Shown here: positions 27,912 through 36,352 of the stretch, piece by piece
How positions within the stretch are numbered: the first letter of the stretch is position 1
Layout of the letters: every line of letters begins with the position of its first letter
NCBI GenBank assembly: GCA_965261775.1
Contig: OZ253477.1
Location: forward strand, 372,001 to 436,000
Source of the DNA: G965261775 sp965261775
GTDB lineage: Bacteria > Pseudomonadota > Gammaproteobacteria > Eutrophobiales > Eutrophobiaceae
Reading direction: 5' to 3'
DNA length: 64,000 bases
The notes under the pieces: generated by a model
Seen by the model: the letters and a program-made list of their open reading frames with translations, nothing else
Told to the model about the DNA's origin: nothing
Databases searched by the model: none
Program-made: the position numbers and the translations under genes

Positions 27912-30516
27912 ACTCGATAGCGTTCAGCACATAAACGCTCGCACCATCTCTAAAGAAGTAGCTCTGCACCGCAATCACTTCACCGGGACTGCCAATGGTC
28001 AGACGCAAGTCGTTAGTGCGCCAGCCGTGACCACGGCTGACTGTGACATCGCTGGCGGCAATGCCTTCCAGAAAGCGCAGTACATCCGTCCGTTCGGCAG
28101 CGATATCGAGGTTTCTGATGGTAGTGCTGCCATCGCCCGCACCGAACAGGTAGGTGTCGTTACCGGCACCGCCGTCAAGGAAATCCCCACTGCCAGCACC
28201 CCCGCGCAGGGTGTCGTCGCCATCACCGCCAGAGAGGATATCATGACCATCACCGCCATTGAGGGTATCATCGCCATCCTCGCCCCGGATAGTATCGTCC
28301 CCATCGCCGCCGTTTATCACGTCATCGCTGGCAAAACCGATGATGGTGTCATTGCCATCGGTGCCTTGCAGTACCTTCGCTTTGACCGTATCCACATCCC
28401 AGCTTGTGCCATCGGCAAACTCAATCGCGTTCAGCGCATAACCGCCCGCACCATCGCCCTCAAAGTAGCGCAATACCGTAATGACTTCACCGGTACTGCC
28501 AATGGTCAGAAGCAAGTCGTTTCTGCGGGGGCGGTGGGCGCGGCTGACTGTGACATCGCTGGCGGCAATGCCTTCCAGAAAGCGCAACACATCGTGGCGC
28601 CCCGCCCCGGTGTCATGGTTGGACACCCAGGTGTTGCCATCGCCCGAACCGAACAGGTAGGTGTCGTTGCCGGCACCGCCATAGAGGTAATCACGCCCAG
28701 CGCCACCGCGCAGGGTGTCGTTACCATCCTTTCCGTCAAGCCTGTCGTCACCCGCGCCGCCGTTTATCACGTCATCGCTGGCATAACCGATGATGGTGTC
28801 ATTGCCATCGGTGGTTTGCAGTACCATCGCCTTGACCGTATCCACATCCCAGCTTGTGCCATCGGCAAACTCGATCGCGTTCAGCGCATAACCGCCTGCA
28901 CCATCGCCCTCGAAGTAGTTCGATACCGTAATCACTTTACTGGGACGGCCAATGGTCAGACGCAAATCGTTATAGCTGCGGCTGACCGTGACATCGCTGA
29001 CGGCAATGCCCAGAAAGCGCAGCACATCCGTCCGTTCGGCAGCGGTATCGTAGTTGTTGATGGTAGTGTTGCCGTCACCCGAACCGAACTCATAGGTATC
29101 ATTACCGGCACCGCCGTCAAGGGAGTCGTTGCCAGCACCCCCACGCAGGGTGTCGTTGCCATCCTCGCCGTAGAGTTGGTCGTCCCCATCGCCACCGAGC
29201 AGGATGTCGTTGCCATCCTCGCCGTAGAGTTGGTCGTCCCCATCGCCGCCGAGCAGGATGTCGTTGTCATCCTCGCCGTAGAGTTGGTCGTCCCCATCGC
29301 CGCCGAGCAGGGTGTCTTTGCCATCCTTGCCGTAGAGTTGGTCGTCCCCATCGCCGCCATTCATCACGTCATCGCTGGCAAAACCGGTCATGTTGTCATT
29401 GCCACCGGTGCCTTGCAGTACCAGTACCATCGCTACCTTCGCCTTGACCGTATCCACATCCCAGCTTGTGCCATCGGCAAATTCAATCGCGTTCAGCTCA
29501 CGACCGCCCGCCCCATCGCCGTGGAAGTAGTTCAATACCGTAATCACTTCACCGGTACTGCCAATGGTCAGACGCAAGTCGTTACGGTTACCGCCGTGAT
29601 CACGGCTGGCCGTAACATCGCTGGCGGCAATGCCCTCCAGAAAGCGCAGCACGTCGTGGCGGCCCGCACCGATGTCATAGTTGCCCACCGTGGTGTTGCC
29701 GTCACCCGCACCGAACAGGTAGGTGTCGTTACCGGCACCGCCGACGAGATAATCCCCATTACCAGCGCCCCCGCGCAGGGTGTCGTTGCCATCATCGCCA
29801 TAGAGTCGGTCGCGGCCAGTGCCACCGCGCAGGATGTCGTTGCCATCTCCCCCATAGAGGGAGTCGCTACCAGCGCCCCCGCGCAGGGTGTCGTTGCTGT
29901 CCTCGCCATGGAGTCGGTCGTTGCCAGCACCCCCGCGTAAGGTATCATCGCCATCCTTGCCGTAGAGTTTGTCGTCCCCATCGCCGCCGTTTATCACGTC
30001 ATCGTTGGCAAAACCGATGATGAAGTCATTGCCATCGGTGCCTTGCAGTAGCTCTCGTTTTGACCGTATCCACATCCCAGCTTGTGCCATCGGCAAACTC
30101 AATCGCGTCCAACGCATAACCGCCCGCCCCATCGCCGCGAAAGTAGTAGCGATGCACCGTAATGACTTCACCGGTACTGCACCAATGGTCAGACGCAAGT
30201 CGTTAGCGTACCAGCCACGGCCGGCCGTGACATCGCTAGCGGCAATACCTTCCAGAAAACGCAGCACATCCGTCCGTTCGGCAGCGGTATCGCGGTTGTC
30301 AATGGTAGTGTTGCCGTCGCCCGCACCGAACAGGTAGGTGTCGTTACCGGCACCGCCGGAGAGATGGTCGGCACCAGCGCCCCCGCGCAGGGTGTCGTTG
30401 CCACCCTCCCCAGAGAGGGTATCACGACCATCGCCACCATTGAGGATGTCATCGCCATCCTGTCCCCGGATAGTATCGTTCCCATCGCCACCGTTTATCA
30501 CTGTCATCGCTGGCAT
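27811..30516 (-). CDS. RTX protein, central repeat fragment
   Basis: This is 901 codons of RTX calcium-binding nonapeptide blocks (GGxGxDxLx) alternating with the haemolysin-type related domain: YLFGAGDGNTT, DVLRFLEGIAASDVT, DLRLTIGSTGEVITV and IEFADGTSWDVDTVKA. Each unit is about 460-620 bases. Units at about 27890, 28390, 28850, 29460 and 30080 fall in this fragment, and their near-identical DNA suggests recent duplication. About 40 codons near 30060-30180 are read out of frame because a 2-base and a 1-base insertion compensate each other. Calcium-dependent folding after secretion is the known role of these repeats. Confidence 0.8.
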   Translation of the reverse strand: MPAMTVINGGDGNDTIRGQDGDDILNGGDGRDTLSGEGGNDTLRGGAGADHLSGGAGNDTYLFGAGDGNTTIDNRDTAAERTDVLRFLEGIAASDVTAGRGWYANDLRLTIGAVPVKSLRCIATTFAAMGRAVMRWTRLSLPMAQAGMWIRSKRELLQGTDGNDFIIGFANDDVINGGDGDDKLYGKDGDDTLRGGAGNDRLHGEDSNDTLRGGAGSDSLYGGDGNDILRGGTGRDRLYGDDGNDTLRGGAGNGDYLVGGAGNDTYLFGAGDGNTTVGNYDIGAGRHDVLRFLEGIAASDVTASRDHGGNRNDLRLTIGSTGEVITVLNYFHGDGAGGRELNAIEFADGTSWDVDTVKAKVAMVLVLQGTGGNDNMTGFASDDVMNGGDGDDQLYGKDGKDTLLGGDGDDQLYGEDDNDILLGGDGDDQLYGEDGNDILLGGDGDDQLYGEDGNDTLRGGAGNDSLDGGAGNDTYEFGSGDGNTTINNYDTAAERTDVLRFLGIAVSDVTVSRSYNDLRLTIGRPSKVITVSNYFEGDGAGGYALNAIEFADGTSWDVDTVKAMVLQTTDGNDTIIGYASDDVINGGAGDDRLDGKDGNDTLRGGAGRDYLYGGAGNDTYLFGSGDGNTWVSNHDTGAGRHDVLRFLEGIAASDVTVSRAHRPRRNDLLLTIGSTGEVITVLRYFEGDGAGGYALNAIEFADGTSWDVDTVKAKVLQGTDGNDTIIGFASDDVINGGDGDDTIRGEDGDDTLNGGDGHDILSGGDGDDTLRGGAGSGDFLDGGAGNDTYLFGAGDGSTTIRNLDIAAERTDVLRFLEGIAASDVTVSRGHGWRTNDLRLTIGSPGEVIAVQSYFFRDGASVYVLNAIEFADGTSWDVDTVKAKVLQGTDGNDTIIGRFCQR
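29148..29363 (-). repeat. Four tandem 54-bp RTX repeats
   Basis: Four consecutive copies of an 18-residue double nonapeptide (GGDGDDQLYGEDGNDILL and variants) are almost identical in DNA, differing at a few positions such as K/E and T/I codons. Such exact tandem copies can change in number by slippage. Confidence 0.75.
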
Positions 30517-30860
30517 AACCGATGATGAGTGTCATTGCCATCGGTGCCTTGCAGTACCTTCGCCTTGACCGTATCCATATCCCAGCTTGTGCCATCGGCA
30601 AACTCAATCGCGTTCAGCGCATAACCGCCCGGCACCATCGCTCTAAAGAAGTAGCTCTGATACCGTAACCACGTCACCGGTGGCTGCCAAGGGTCAGACG
30701 CAAGTCGTGTAGCCGTTACGGCTAGCCGTGACATCGCTGGCGGCAATGCCTTCCAGAAAACGCAGCACGTCGTTGCGACCCGCCCCGGTGTCGCGGTTGG
30801 ACACTGATGGTGGTATTGCCATCGCCCGAACCGAACAGGTAGGTGTCGTTACCGGTATCG
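30480..30860 (-). pseudogene. Indel-rich junction of the RTX gene
   Basis: Compared with the other repeat units, this stretch carries at least six single-base insertions, for example cactgtcatcg for cacgtcatcg near 30500, gatgagtgtc for gatggtgtc near 30527, gcccggcacc for gcccgcacc near 30632, an extra base near 30705 and another near 30800. Together they destroy the frame: one repeat unit (WDMDTVKAKVLQGTDGND, about 30560-30610) survives only in a third frame. The rest of the gene has few such changes. Confidence 0.65.
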
Positions 30861-33800
30861 CCGTCAAGGAAATCCCCACTGCCAGCACCCCCGCGCAGGG
30901 TGTCGTTTCCAACACCGCCATAGAGTCGGTCGCGACCAGTGCCACCGCGCAGGATGTCGTTACCGATGTCACCATGCAGGGTGTCGTCGCCCGCACCACC
31001 GCGCAGGGTGTCGTTGCCACCCTGCCCCCGGATATTATCATCCCCATCACCGCCGTTCATCCTGTCATCGCTGGCAAAACCGATGATGTTGTCATTGCCA
31101 TCGGTGGTTTGCAGTATCTTCGCCTTGACCGTATCCACATCCCAGCTTGTGCCGTCGGCAAACTCAATGGCATCCAGCGCATGACCGCCCGCCCCATCGC
31201 CGTAGAAGTAGCGCGATACGGTAATGACTTCACCGGTACTGCCAATGGTCAGACGCAAGTCCTCAGCGTTCCAGCCGTGACGGCTGACCGTGACATCGCT
31301 GGCGGCAATGCCTTCCAGAAAGCGCAACACATCGTGGCGCTCCGCCCCGGGGTCATAGTTGGACACCCAGGTGTTGCCATCGCCCGCACCGAACAGGTAA
31401 GTGTCGTTACCGGCACCGCCGACGAGATAATCCCCATTACCAGCGCCCCCGCGCAGGGTGTCGTTGCCATCTCCCCCATAGAGGGAGTCGCTACCATCGC
31501 CACCGCGCAGGGTGTCATCGCCATCCTGCCCCCGGATAGTATCGTTCCCATCGCCGCCGTTTATCACGTCATCGCTGGCAAAACCGAGGATGGTGTCATT
31601 GCCATCGGTGCCCTGCAGTATCATCTCCTTGACCGTATCCACATCCCAGCTTGTGCCATCGGCAAACTCAATCGCGTCCAACGCATAACCGCCCGCGCCA
31701 TCGCCGCGGAAGTAGCTTGATACCGTAATCACTTCACCGGTACTGCCAATGGTCAGACGCAAGTCCTCAGCGTTCCAGCCGTGACGGCTGGCCGTGACAT
31801 CGCTGGCGGCAATGCCCTCCAGAAAGCGCAACACATCGTTGCGGTCCGCCCCGGTGTCGTGGTTGCGGATACTGGTGTTGCCATCGCCCGCACCGAACTG
31901 ATAGGTGTCGTTACCGGCATCGCCGGAGAGATAGTCATTGGCCCCAGCGCCACCGCGCAGGGTGTCATCGCCATCACCGCCATAGAGGGAATCGCTGCCA
32001 GTGCCACCGCGCAGGGTGTCATCACCATTACCGCCATAGAGGTTATCGCGGCCATCACCGCCATTGAGGGTGTCGTTGCCCGCACCGCCATGGAGGGAGT
32101 CGCTGCCATCGCCACCGTCCAGCTCGTCGTTGTCGGCCTCCCCGTACAGATAGTCATTTCCATCATTGCCGTAAAGCGCATCGTCACCAGCGCGGCCGTA
32201 CACATGATTGTTGCTGCCGAAGCCGACAATGACATCCCCGGTCTCGCTCCCATAAACGGGGTCTGAGTCTGATGCGCCGGTATTGGAATCAATATCCAGA
32301 TATTTGAATACCGGATTTTCAAAGGCGGTCAGCAGGGATTCAACATCACCAGTATAGCCGGAAAAAAGCCGGCCGATGGCGTCCGAGAGGTCGGCGCGCG
32401 CCGACGGGTCGATCTCGACCAGTGCGGTTAATAACAACCACTGTCTGGCGATTGCCTCCTCATCTTCCAGACTGTCAGCGATGTCCGACAGGGCATCGTC
32501 AAATACCTGAGCGTTGATGCCGGTGTTGGTGGTCAGCAGGTCTGTGACCGGGTCGTAAGTCAATCCCGGAGCGATATCTTCCAGCAAACCGTTGCCGACA
32601 GCGAATTTCACCAGCAGATTGCGGGACAGCATGTTGTACGCCTGCCGGTAATAGACGCCGGTGTTGACGACCCGGCCGTTCTCACGCCACTGCCCGTCAC
32701 CGAGGCGCAACACGTCCATGCCGGTATATTGCTTGATAACCCCCAACTGCCCGAGTGTGAAAGATTCGCCCGCCAGACGGAAATCAACCCGGTTTGTTTC
32801 GGTATTGACATTGAGCCGGTGATTTGGGTCTATTTCGTCAAGGGTGATGTCTTCCACATCGGCCCATTTAACCAGCAATGCCTCAAAGTTCGCCAGCAGG
32901 GATGCCGCCGTCGGCGTGTCGAATAAATCAAGCACATCATCCTTCAGGTCACTGTCAAGGCTCATCGCCTGATGCAGGTCGGGCATTTGTCCGTAGCCTT
33001 TGATGTTGGCAACTGCCGATACCTCAGGGTCCAACGTCACCTCACCGACATAGCGGGTAAAGGTTGGATTGGAGGTCAACAACACATCGGCGGCGATACC
33101 GGAGGTTTCCGCCGCCACGCCCTGTGAGCCATCGGCCCGGGTAAATGTGCCCTGGCGCACAATCTGGCCATCGGTATCTTGTTGAGATTCAACTTCGCGA
33201 TGACTCAGGCTGATGCTGGTAATCTCTGCCTCCGTTAATGAGCTCAGCTCATCAGATTGGCTGACGCCATCGCCATTGGCGTCCTGCCAGACTTTCAGGT
33301 CGGCATAACGCGCATCATCCGCATCAATCACCCCATCGGCGTTACTGTCCAGGTCGCTCAGCTCTTCATAGCCGGTGCGTTCCGGGCTGCCAAACAGCTC
33401 GGAAATATCGTTAATGGTGCCGTCCGCGTTACGGTCCAGCGCGAGGAAACCATCATCACCACTCAGCCAGGAGGTCTGCGTGGCAAAGCCATCGCCATTA
33501 AGGTCAAAGTAAGCAGTGCTGCCTTCAAGGCTTGTCAGTTCTACGCCGTCGGCATCAAGGTCAAGCACCAGCGGGTCACGCGGAGTAAAATTACTTGAGC
33601 CAAGACCACCAGCGCCCGACGGCTCCCTGGCGTCACCACCAGCACCGCCGGAGTCATCACATGTATTGCCGTCGCCATCGCCACTTGGCAATCCATTACC
33701 CGAACCAGGAGCCCAGTATCCGAAAATAATGCCATCATCTAAAATAATAATGCCATCTTTTGTTGGTTGGGGTAAACAGGCGCGGTCAAGTGCCTCGTCC

Positions 33801-34330
33801 ACTGCGGTATTAGAGTTCCGAACGTATCGGCTGTACTGATGCCCTTCGTTTTCAATATCTTCCATGGCCTTTTTAATCTTGTTCCAGTCACTTGAAAGAT
33901 CCTTGCCGGTTTTTATCATTTCACTGAATTGATCTTGCCCTTTTGCATGCTCATTATCCGGGTGCTCGGGGTAGCTGGAATTGTACTCCCCAATTCTTGT
34001 AGTAATAATCCCATAGGGTTCAATTCTATTTTCTGGAAACGCGCTTGCGGCGAATTGTTTACCCTCAGAGTCTGTATATAAAATATATTTGTGATAGAAA
34101 TCTTTCCCGCTACCCCGGTTACAGTGCTCATCCGTGCTCCCACTACTATCCGTGCTCCCACTACTATCCGTGCTCCCACTACTATCCGTGCTCCCACTAC
34201 TATCCGTGCTCCCACTACTATCCGTGCTCCCACTACTATCCGTGCTCCCACTACTATCCGTGCTCCCATTACCCTGATCAGAATCATCAGGACAGGGACC
34301 ATTACGATCGGCCAGTGCTCCCCCACTCAC
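30722..34330 (-). CDS. RTX calcium-binding protein, N-terminal fragment
   Basis: This 1202-codon frame holds the N-terminal part of the giant RTX protein. In order it shows a Ser/Thr/Asp tandem repeat (about residues 24-70), a region with YSRYVRNSNTAVDEAL (about 165-180) that resembles pre-domains of other type I-secreted proteins, the EF-hand-like calcium segment DPLVLDLDADGVEL with DLNGDGFA and DRNADGTIND (about 245-305), a long alpha-rich middle, and from about residue 720 the RTX nonapeptides with two related-domain units. It probably encodes a secreted adhesin, enzyme or bacteriocin-like protein; the activity is unknown. The GTG start has a stop three codons upstream; the better start is at 34403 in another frame. 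Confidence 0.8.
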   Translation of the reverse strand: MSGGALADRNGPCPDDSDQGNGSTDSSGSTDSSGSTDSSGSTDSSGSTDSSGSTDSSGSTDSSGSTDEHCNRGSGKDFYHKYILYTDSEGKQFAASAFPENRIEPYGIITTRIGEYNSSYPEHPDNEHAKGQDQFSEMIKTGKDLSSDWNKIKKAMEDIENEGHQYSRYVRNSNTAVDEALDRACLPQPTKDGIIILDDGIIFGYWAPGSGNGLPSGDGDGNTCDDSGGAGGDAREPSGAGGLGSSNFTPRDPLVLDLDADGVELTSLEGSTAYFDLNGDGFATQTSWLSGDDGFLALDRNADGTINDISELFGSPERTGYEELSDLDSNADGVIDADDARYADLKVWQDANGDGVSQSDELSSLTEAEITSISLSHREVESQQDTDGQIVRQGTFTRADGSQGVAAETSGIAADVLLTSNPTFTRYVGEVTLDPEVSAVANIKGYGQMPDLHQAMSLDSDLKDDVLDLFDTPTAASLLANFEALLVKWADVEDITLDEIDPNHRLNVNTETNRVDFRLAGESFTLGQLGVIKQYTGMDVLRLGDGQWRENGRVVNTGVYYRQAYNMLSRNLLVKFAVGNGLLEDIAPGLTYDPVTDLLTTNTGINAQVFDDALSDIADSLEDEEAIARQWLLLTALVEIDPSARADLSDAIGRLFSGYTGDVESLLTAFENPVFKYLDIDSNTGASDSDPVYGSETGDVIVGFGSNNHVYGRAGDDALYGNDGNDYLYGEADNDELDGGDGSDSLHGGAGNDTLNGGDGRDNLYGGNGDDTLRGGTGSDSLYGGDGDDTLRGGAGANDYLSGDAGNDTYQFGAGDGNTSIRNHDTGADRNDVLRFLEGIAASDVTASRHGWNAEDLRLTIGSTGEVITVSSYFRGDGAGGYALDAIEFADGTSWDVDTVKEMILQGTDGNDTILGFASDDVINGGDGNDTIRGQDGDDTLRGGDGSDSLYGGDGNDTLRGGAGNGDYLVGGAGNDTYLFGAGDGNTWVSNYDPGAERHDVLRFLEGIAASDVTVSRHGWNAEDLRLTIGSTGEVITVSRYFYGDGAGGHALDAIEFADGTSWDVDTVKAKILQTTDGNDNIIGFASDDRMNGGDGDDNIRGQGGNDTLRGGAGDDTLHGDIGNDILRGGTGRDRLYGGVGNDTLRGGAGSGDFLDGDTGNDTYLFGSGDGNTTISVQPRHRGGSQRRAAFSGRHCRQRCHG
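34131..34270 (-). repeat. 18-bp tandem repeat encoding STDSSG
   Basis: The 18-base unit tccgtgctcccactacta (plus strand) is repeated seven times without change from 34131 to 34256, followed by a partial eighth copy. It encodes a Ser-Thr-Asp-Ser-Ser-Gly linker in the RTX protein. Because the unit is a multiple of three, copy-number change would alter linker length without breaking the frame. Confidence 0.95.
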
Positions 34331-34403
34331 CCCTTATTTGACCAATATTTCTATAAAAAACCTGAATAGTTTCTGGCATAGTTTCTGGCATAGTTTCCTG
34401 CAT
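34302..34403 (-). other. Probable original start of the RTX gene, out of frame with the body
   Basis: An ATG at 34403 has a strong ribosome-binding site (AGGAGG seven to eight bases upstream) and reads MQETMPETMPETIQVFYR before a stop 33 codons on. Removing one G from the five-G run at 34320-34324 would join this frame to the long RTX frame. The first codons include a 12-bp direct repeat (three ETMP-type copies). I infer that translation of the intact gene began here. Confidence 0.6.
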
Positions 34404-34474
34404 TGTAATTTCCTCCTGAGTTGATTGGCATTTTTTACTTTAAATTTTTTAGCACACGTGCTTTAAGCAAACAC

Positions 34475-34879
34475 TCACTTGAAAACACCTGAGAATTCTG
34501 AAACCTTTCCATCAACAGTCGAAATGCTGATTACTATTCTATAGGGTGGTAAAGTAAAATAGCTACTAGCCAAGAGATAGTATGCATGTAGAACAGATTT
34601 TTGTGCGTCTTTTCTAATTTTAAACCCGTCCCTCTTAAGAAATCTAATAGCATCCTTCTCCGGCATCCCAACGTAAATATATTTTTTTAAAATATCGTCT
34701 ATGTTTATACTGTCTGTGTTTATACTGATATTTCCTTCAAGCTTATCTGGCTTTAAAGATTTCTCCAAACTTAAAACATCAGAAACAATTTTACTATCTT
34801 TATCATTTTTCGTGCAACCTCCGATTAAAGCAAAAACCAAAAACATACAAAAAAACAAACTGATATATTTTTTTAGCAT
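34475..34879 (-). CDS. Small hypothetical lipoprotein
   Basis: The 134-residue product has a lipoprotein signal with lipobox LIGGC (Cys22), followed by a short Asp/Lys-rich linker and a folded part with IYVGMPEKDAIRFLKRDGFKI, a pattern seen in small periplasmic lipoproteins where a short helix follows an (V)GM turn. I do not recognise a named family. A GAGGTG ribosome-binding site precedes the ATG. The gene is AT-rich compared with the housekeeping genes and lies 12 bases after the previous gene and 71 bases before the RTX start, so it may form one operon with them. An immunity role is only a guess. Confidence 0.75.
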   Translation of the reverse strand: MLKKYISLFFCMFLVFALIGGCTKNDKDSKIVSDVLSLEKSLKPDKLEGNISINTDSINIDDILKKYIYVGMPEKDAIRFLKRDGFKIRKDAQKSVLHAYYLLASSYFTLPPYRIVISISTVDGKVSEFSGVFK

Positions 34880-34891
34880 TTTTAAGGCACC

Positions 34892-35194
34892 TCATTCACA
34901 TAAGGATTGATATGTAGCATTCAGAGCATTCTGGTGAACCGTTTGAACAGCCTGTTCACAACCAGGGGATTGGTTTACTCGGGACATTAATACAGGCTCA
35001 CCGTTTTTCTTGGTGACCGATATCTCTCCGGTGTAATACATCAGTTTTCCTTTATTATCATACTTTGGAATTTCTTTATATTCATAAACAAAATCCCCTT
35101 CAACATATTTGTAATGGCTACTGTCAATATAGGCGATAGCCGGGGAGCCCTGAAAAAACACGATAAGGAAAAGTATTACAATTTTTTTAATCAT
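34892..35194 (-). CDS. Small secreted hypothetical protein
   Basis: A product of 100 residues has a clear signal peptide (MIKKIVILFLIVFF, cleavage probably after AIA) and a mature part with KYVEGDFVYEYKEIPKYD and two cysteines near the C-terminus that could pair. No family is recognised. I chose the ATG at 35194, which puts the signal peptide at the N-terminus; the ATG at 35221, three bases after the previous stop, would add nine residues. It is AT-rich and lies between the transglycosylase-like gene and the lipoprotein gene, all on one strand. Confidence 0.65.
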   Translation of the reverse strand: MIKKIVILFLIVFFQGSPAIAYIDSSHYKYVEGDFVYEYKEIPKYDNKGKLMYYTGEISVTKKNGEPVLMSRVNQSPGCEQAVQTVHQNALNATYQSLCE

Positions 35195-35224
35195 CACGAC
35201 CAACCTGAAATAAAAAGTCATTAA

Positions 35225-35590
35225 TCAAGTCAAAGATTCTGTGGTAGGGGCCTTAAACAGGGCAGGACAGATGGTAGCAGGGTTGGAATACCAGCCAGAG
35301 TATTCCTTCAGGTCTTTGTAAAATGCTTCTATCCGCTTGTCCTGGTTATCTCTACCATTCAAAGTACCGTTACCGTGAAGGTTTCTCCAGGTGCCCTCTA
35401 TATGCTGAAACAACCCGTAAGCCGTACTTGTTCCCGCCCTGGCCTTTGGATCGAAATCAGATTCAGCATTAGCTACCAGTATTGCTGTTTCAATTAAAGT
35501 ATTCTTTAAGCCGAGTTCATTGCCTATATTGACAATATCATCAACTTGCTTCAATTGTTCACATGTCAATTCGTCTAACCTGGAAGCCAT
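35225..35590 (-). CDS. Small lytic-transglycosylase/lysozyme-like protein
   Basis: The 121-residue protein has the SLT-type lysozyme core: a probable catalytic glutamate Glu43 in NAESDFDPKARA and the following STAYGLFQHIEGTW, which corresponds to the GLxQ substrate-cleft motif of soluble lytic transglycosylases. It has no signal peptide, so it would need another route to reach peptidoglycan. A ribosome-binding site (GGAGA, nine bases before the ATG) supports the start. It opens a same-strand set with a secreted protein, a lipoprotein and the giant RTX gene. It could help the large protein through the cell wall, or be an effector; neither is shown. Confidence 0.7.
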   Translation of the reverse strand: MASRLDELTCEQLKQVDDIVNIGNELGLKNTLIETAILVANAESDFDPKARAGTSTAYGLFQHIEGTWRNLHGNGTLNGRDNQDKRIEAFYKDLKEYSGWYSNPATICPALFKAPTTESLT

Positions 35591-35617
35591 AAGTTTTATT
35601 CTCCAACAAGCGTAAAA

Positions 35618-35707
35618 TTAAAAGTCCAATTGTTTTTCAAAAATAATGTTCCAATAGGCTTGAAATTCGGATTCGTTCCCTTTCTTTTTGTCCTCCGAAA
35701 AATCCAT
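35618..35707 (-). CDS. Possible 29-residue peptide upstream of the transglycosylase-like gene
   Basis: An ATG at 35707 opens a 29-codon frame starting MDFSEDKKKGNESEF and ending 27 bases before the transglycosylase-like gene. The peptide is hydrophilic and charged, with an aromatic middle (AYWNII). The ribosome-binding site is weak. It may be a real small gene or the tail of a lost one. Confidence 0.25.
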   Translation of the reverse strand: MDFSEDKKKGNESEFQAYWNIIFEKQLDF

Positions 35708-35774
35708 CGTACTTCACTTATAAATATATGTCTATAGTACATATTGAGCCCGAAAAGCAAGCATTACGGTTGAT

Positions 35775-36098
35775 TTTCCGGCACCATGGTTTTCACGGTG
35801 TTGATGTCCCACGTGCCATCGGCAAACTCAATGGCGTTCAGTGCCTAACCGCCGGCACCATCCCCTTCGAAGTATCTCCACACCGTGATCACGTCACCGT
35901 TGGCGCCAATGGTCAGCACCAGATCGTTGCGGCGGCTACCGCCGCGGCTGGCCGTGACATCACTGGCGTCAATACCGGCAAGGAAGCGCAGCACATCGTG
36001 GCGCCCGGCAACGGTATCGCGGTTGTCAATGGTGGTGTTGCCGTCGCCGGCACCGAACAGGTAGGTGTTGTTACCGATGCCACCGCGCAGATTGTGCC
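35775..36098 (-). pseudogene. Second RTX fragment with a nonsense codon
   Basis: Read on the minus strand this stretch encodes one related-domain unit of RTX proteins: TYLFGAGDGNTTIDNRD, then DVLRFLAGIDASDVTASR, LVLTIGANGDVITV, YFEGDGAGG, a TAG codon, and ALNAIEFADGT. The TAG near 35848 stands where the other copies have tyrosine (GGYALNAIEF). Both ends are truncated. It is diverged from the eight units of the main gene, so it is an older fragment of another RTX gene and not a recent copy. Confidence 0.75.
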
Positions 36099-36264
36099 TG
36101 AGGTTTTAGAATAGATTTGCTGGTTCACTATCCATAGTAACGTTCACGGATACTTTCGTTTTTGTATCTGACCCGTACGTAGGCAATGTAATCCACATAT
36201 GCCCAGCATAGGGTCACTCTGTCCCCTCCTTCATACCGTAATCTTTGGCATGTCAACCCTCTTT

Positions 36265-36345
36265 ACGAGTCGCACAGGCGACTGCCGGGACAATGTGGTT
36301 GTAGAAAGTTTCTTCGGCAGCCCGAAGCAGGTACGTTTGAGGCAA
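36265..36345 (+). mobile_element. IS3-family transposase (OrfB) remnant
   Basis: The plus strand encodes TGDCRDNVVVESFFGSPKQ, closely matching the G(D)CWDNAxxESFFGSLK block of IS3-family OrfB transposases, which holds the catalytic glutamate of the DDE triad. Only about 25 residues remain and no terminal inverted repeats are visible. It marks past transposition beside the RTX fragment. Confidence 0.65.
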
Positions 36346-36352
36346 CAAGCTC

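Noticed and set aside
28027..29940. A 637-codon open frame on the plus strand
   Set aside because: It is antisense to the RTX repeats. The regular GGxGxDxL coding leaves the complementary frame open, and the product is a low-complexity Ala/Val/Ile repeat with no start signal.
34131..34270. Possible CRISPR array
   Set aside because: The units are contiguous 18-bp tandem copies without spacers and are in frame with the RTX protein.
34045..34369. Repetitive plus-strand frames (SHYYPC- and APTTIR-type repeats)
   Set aside because: They are the reverse complement of the 18-bp repeat of the RTX gene. They lack ribosome-binding sites.
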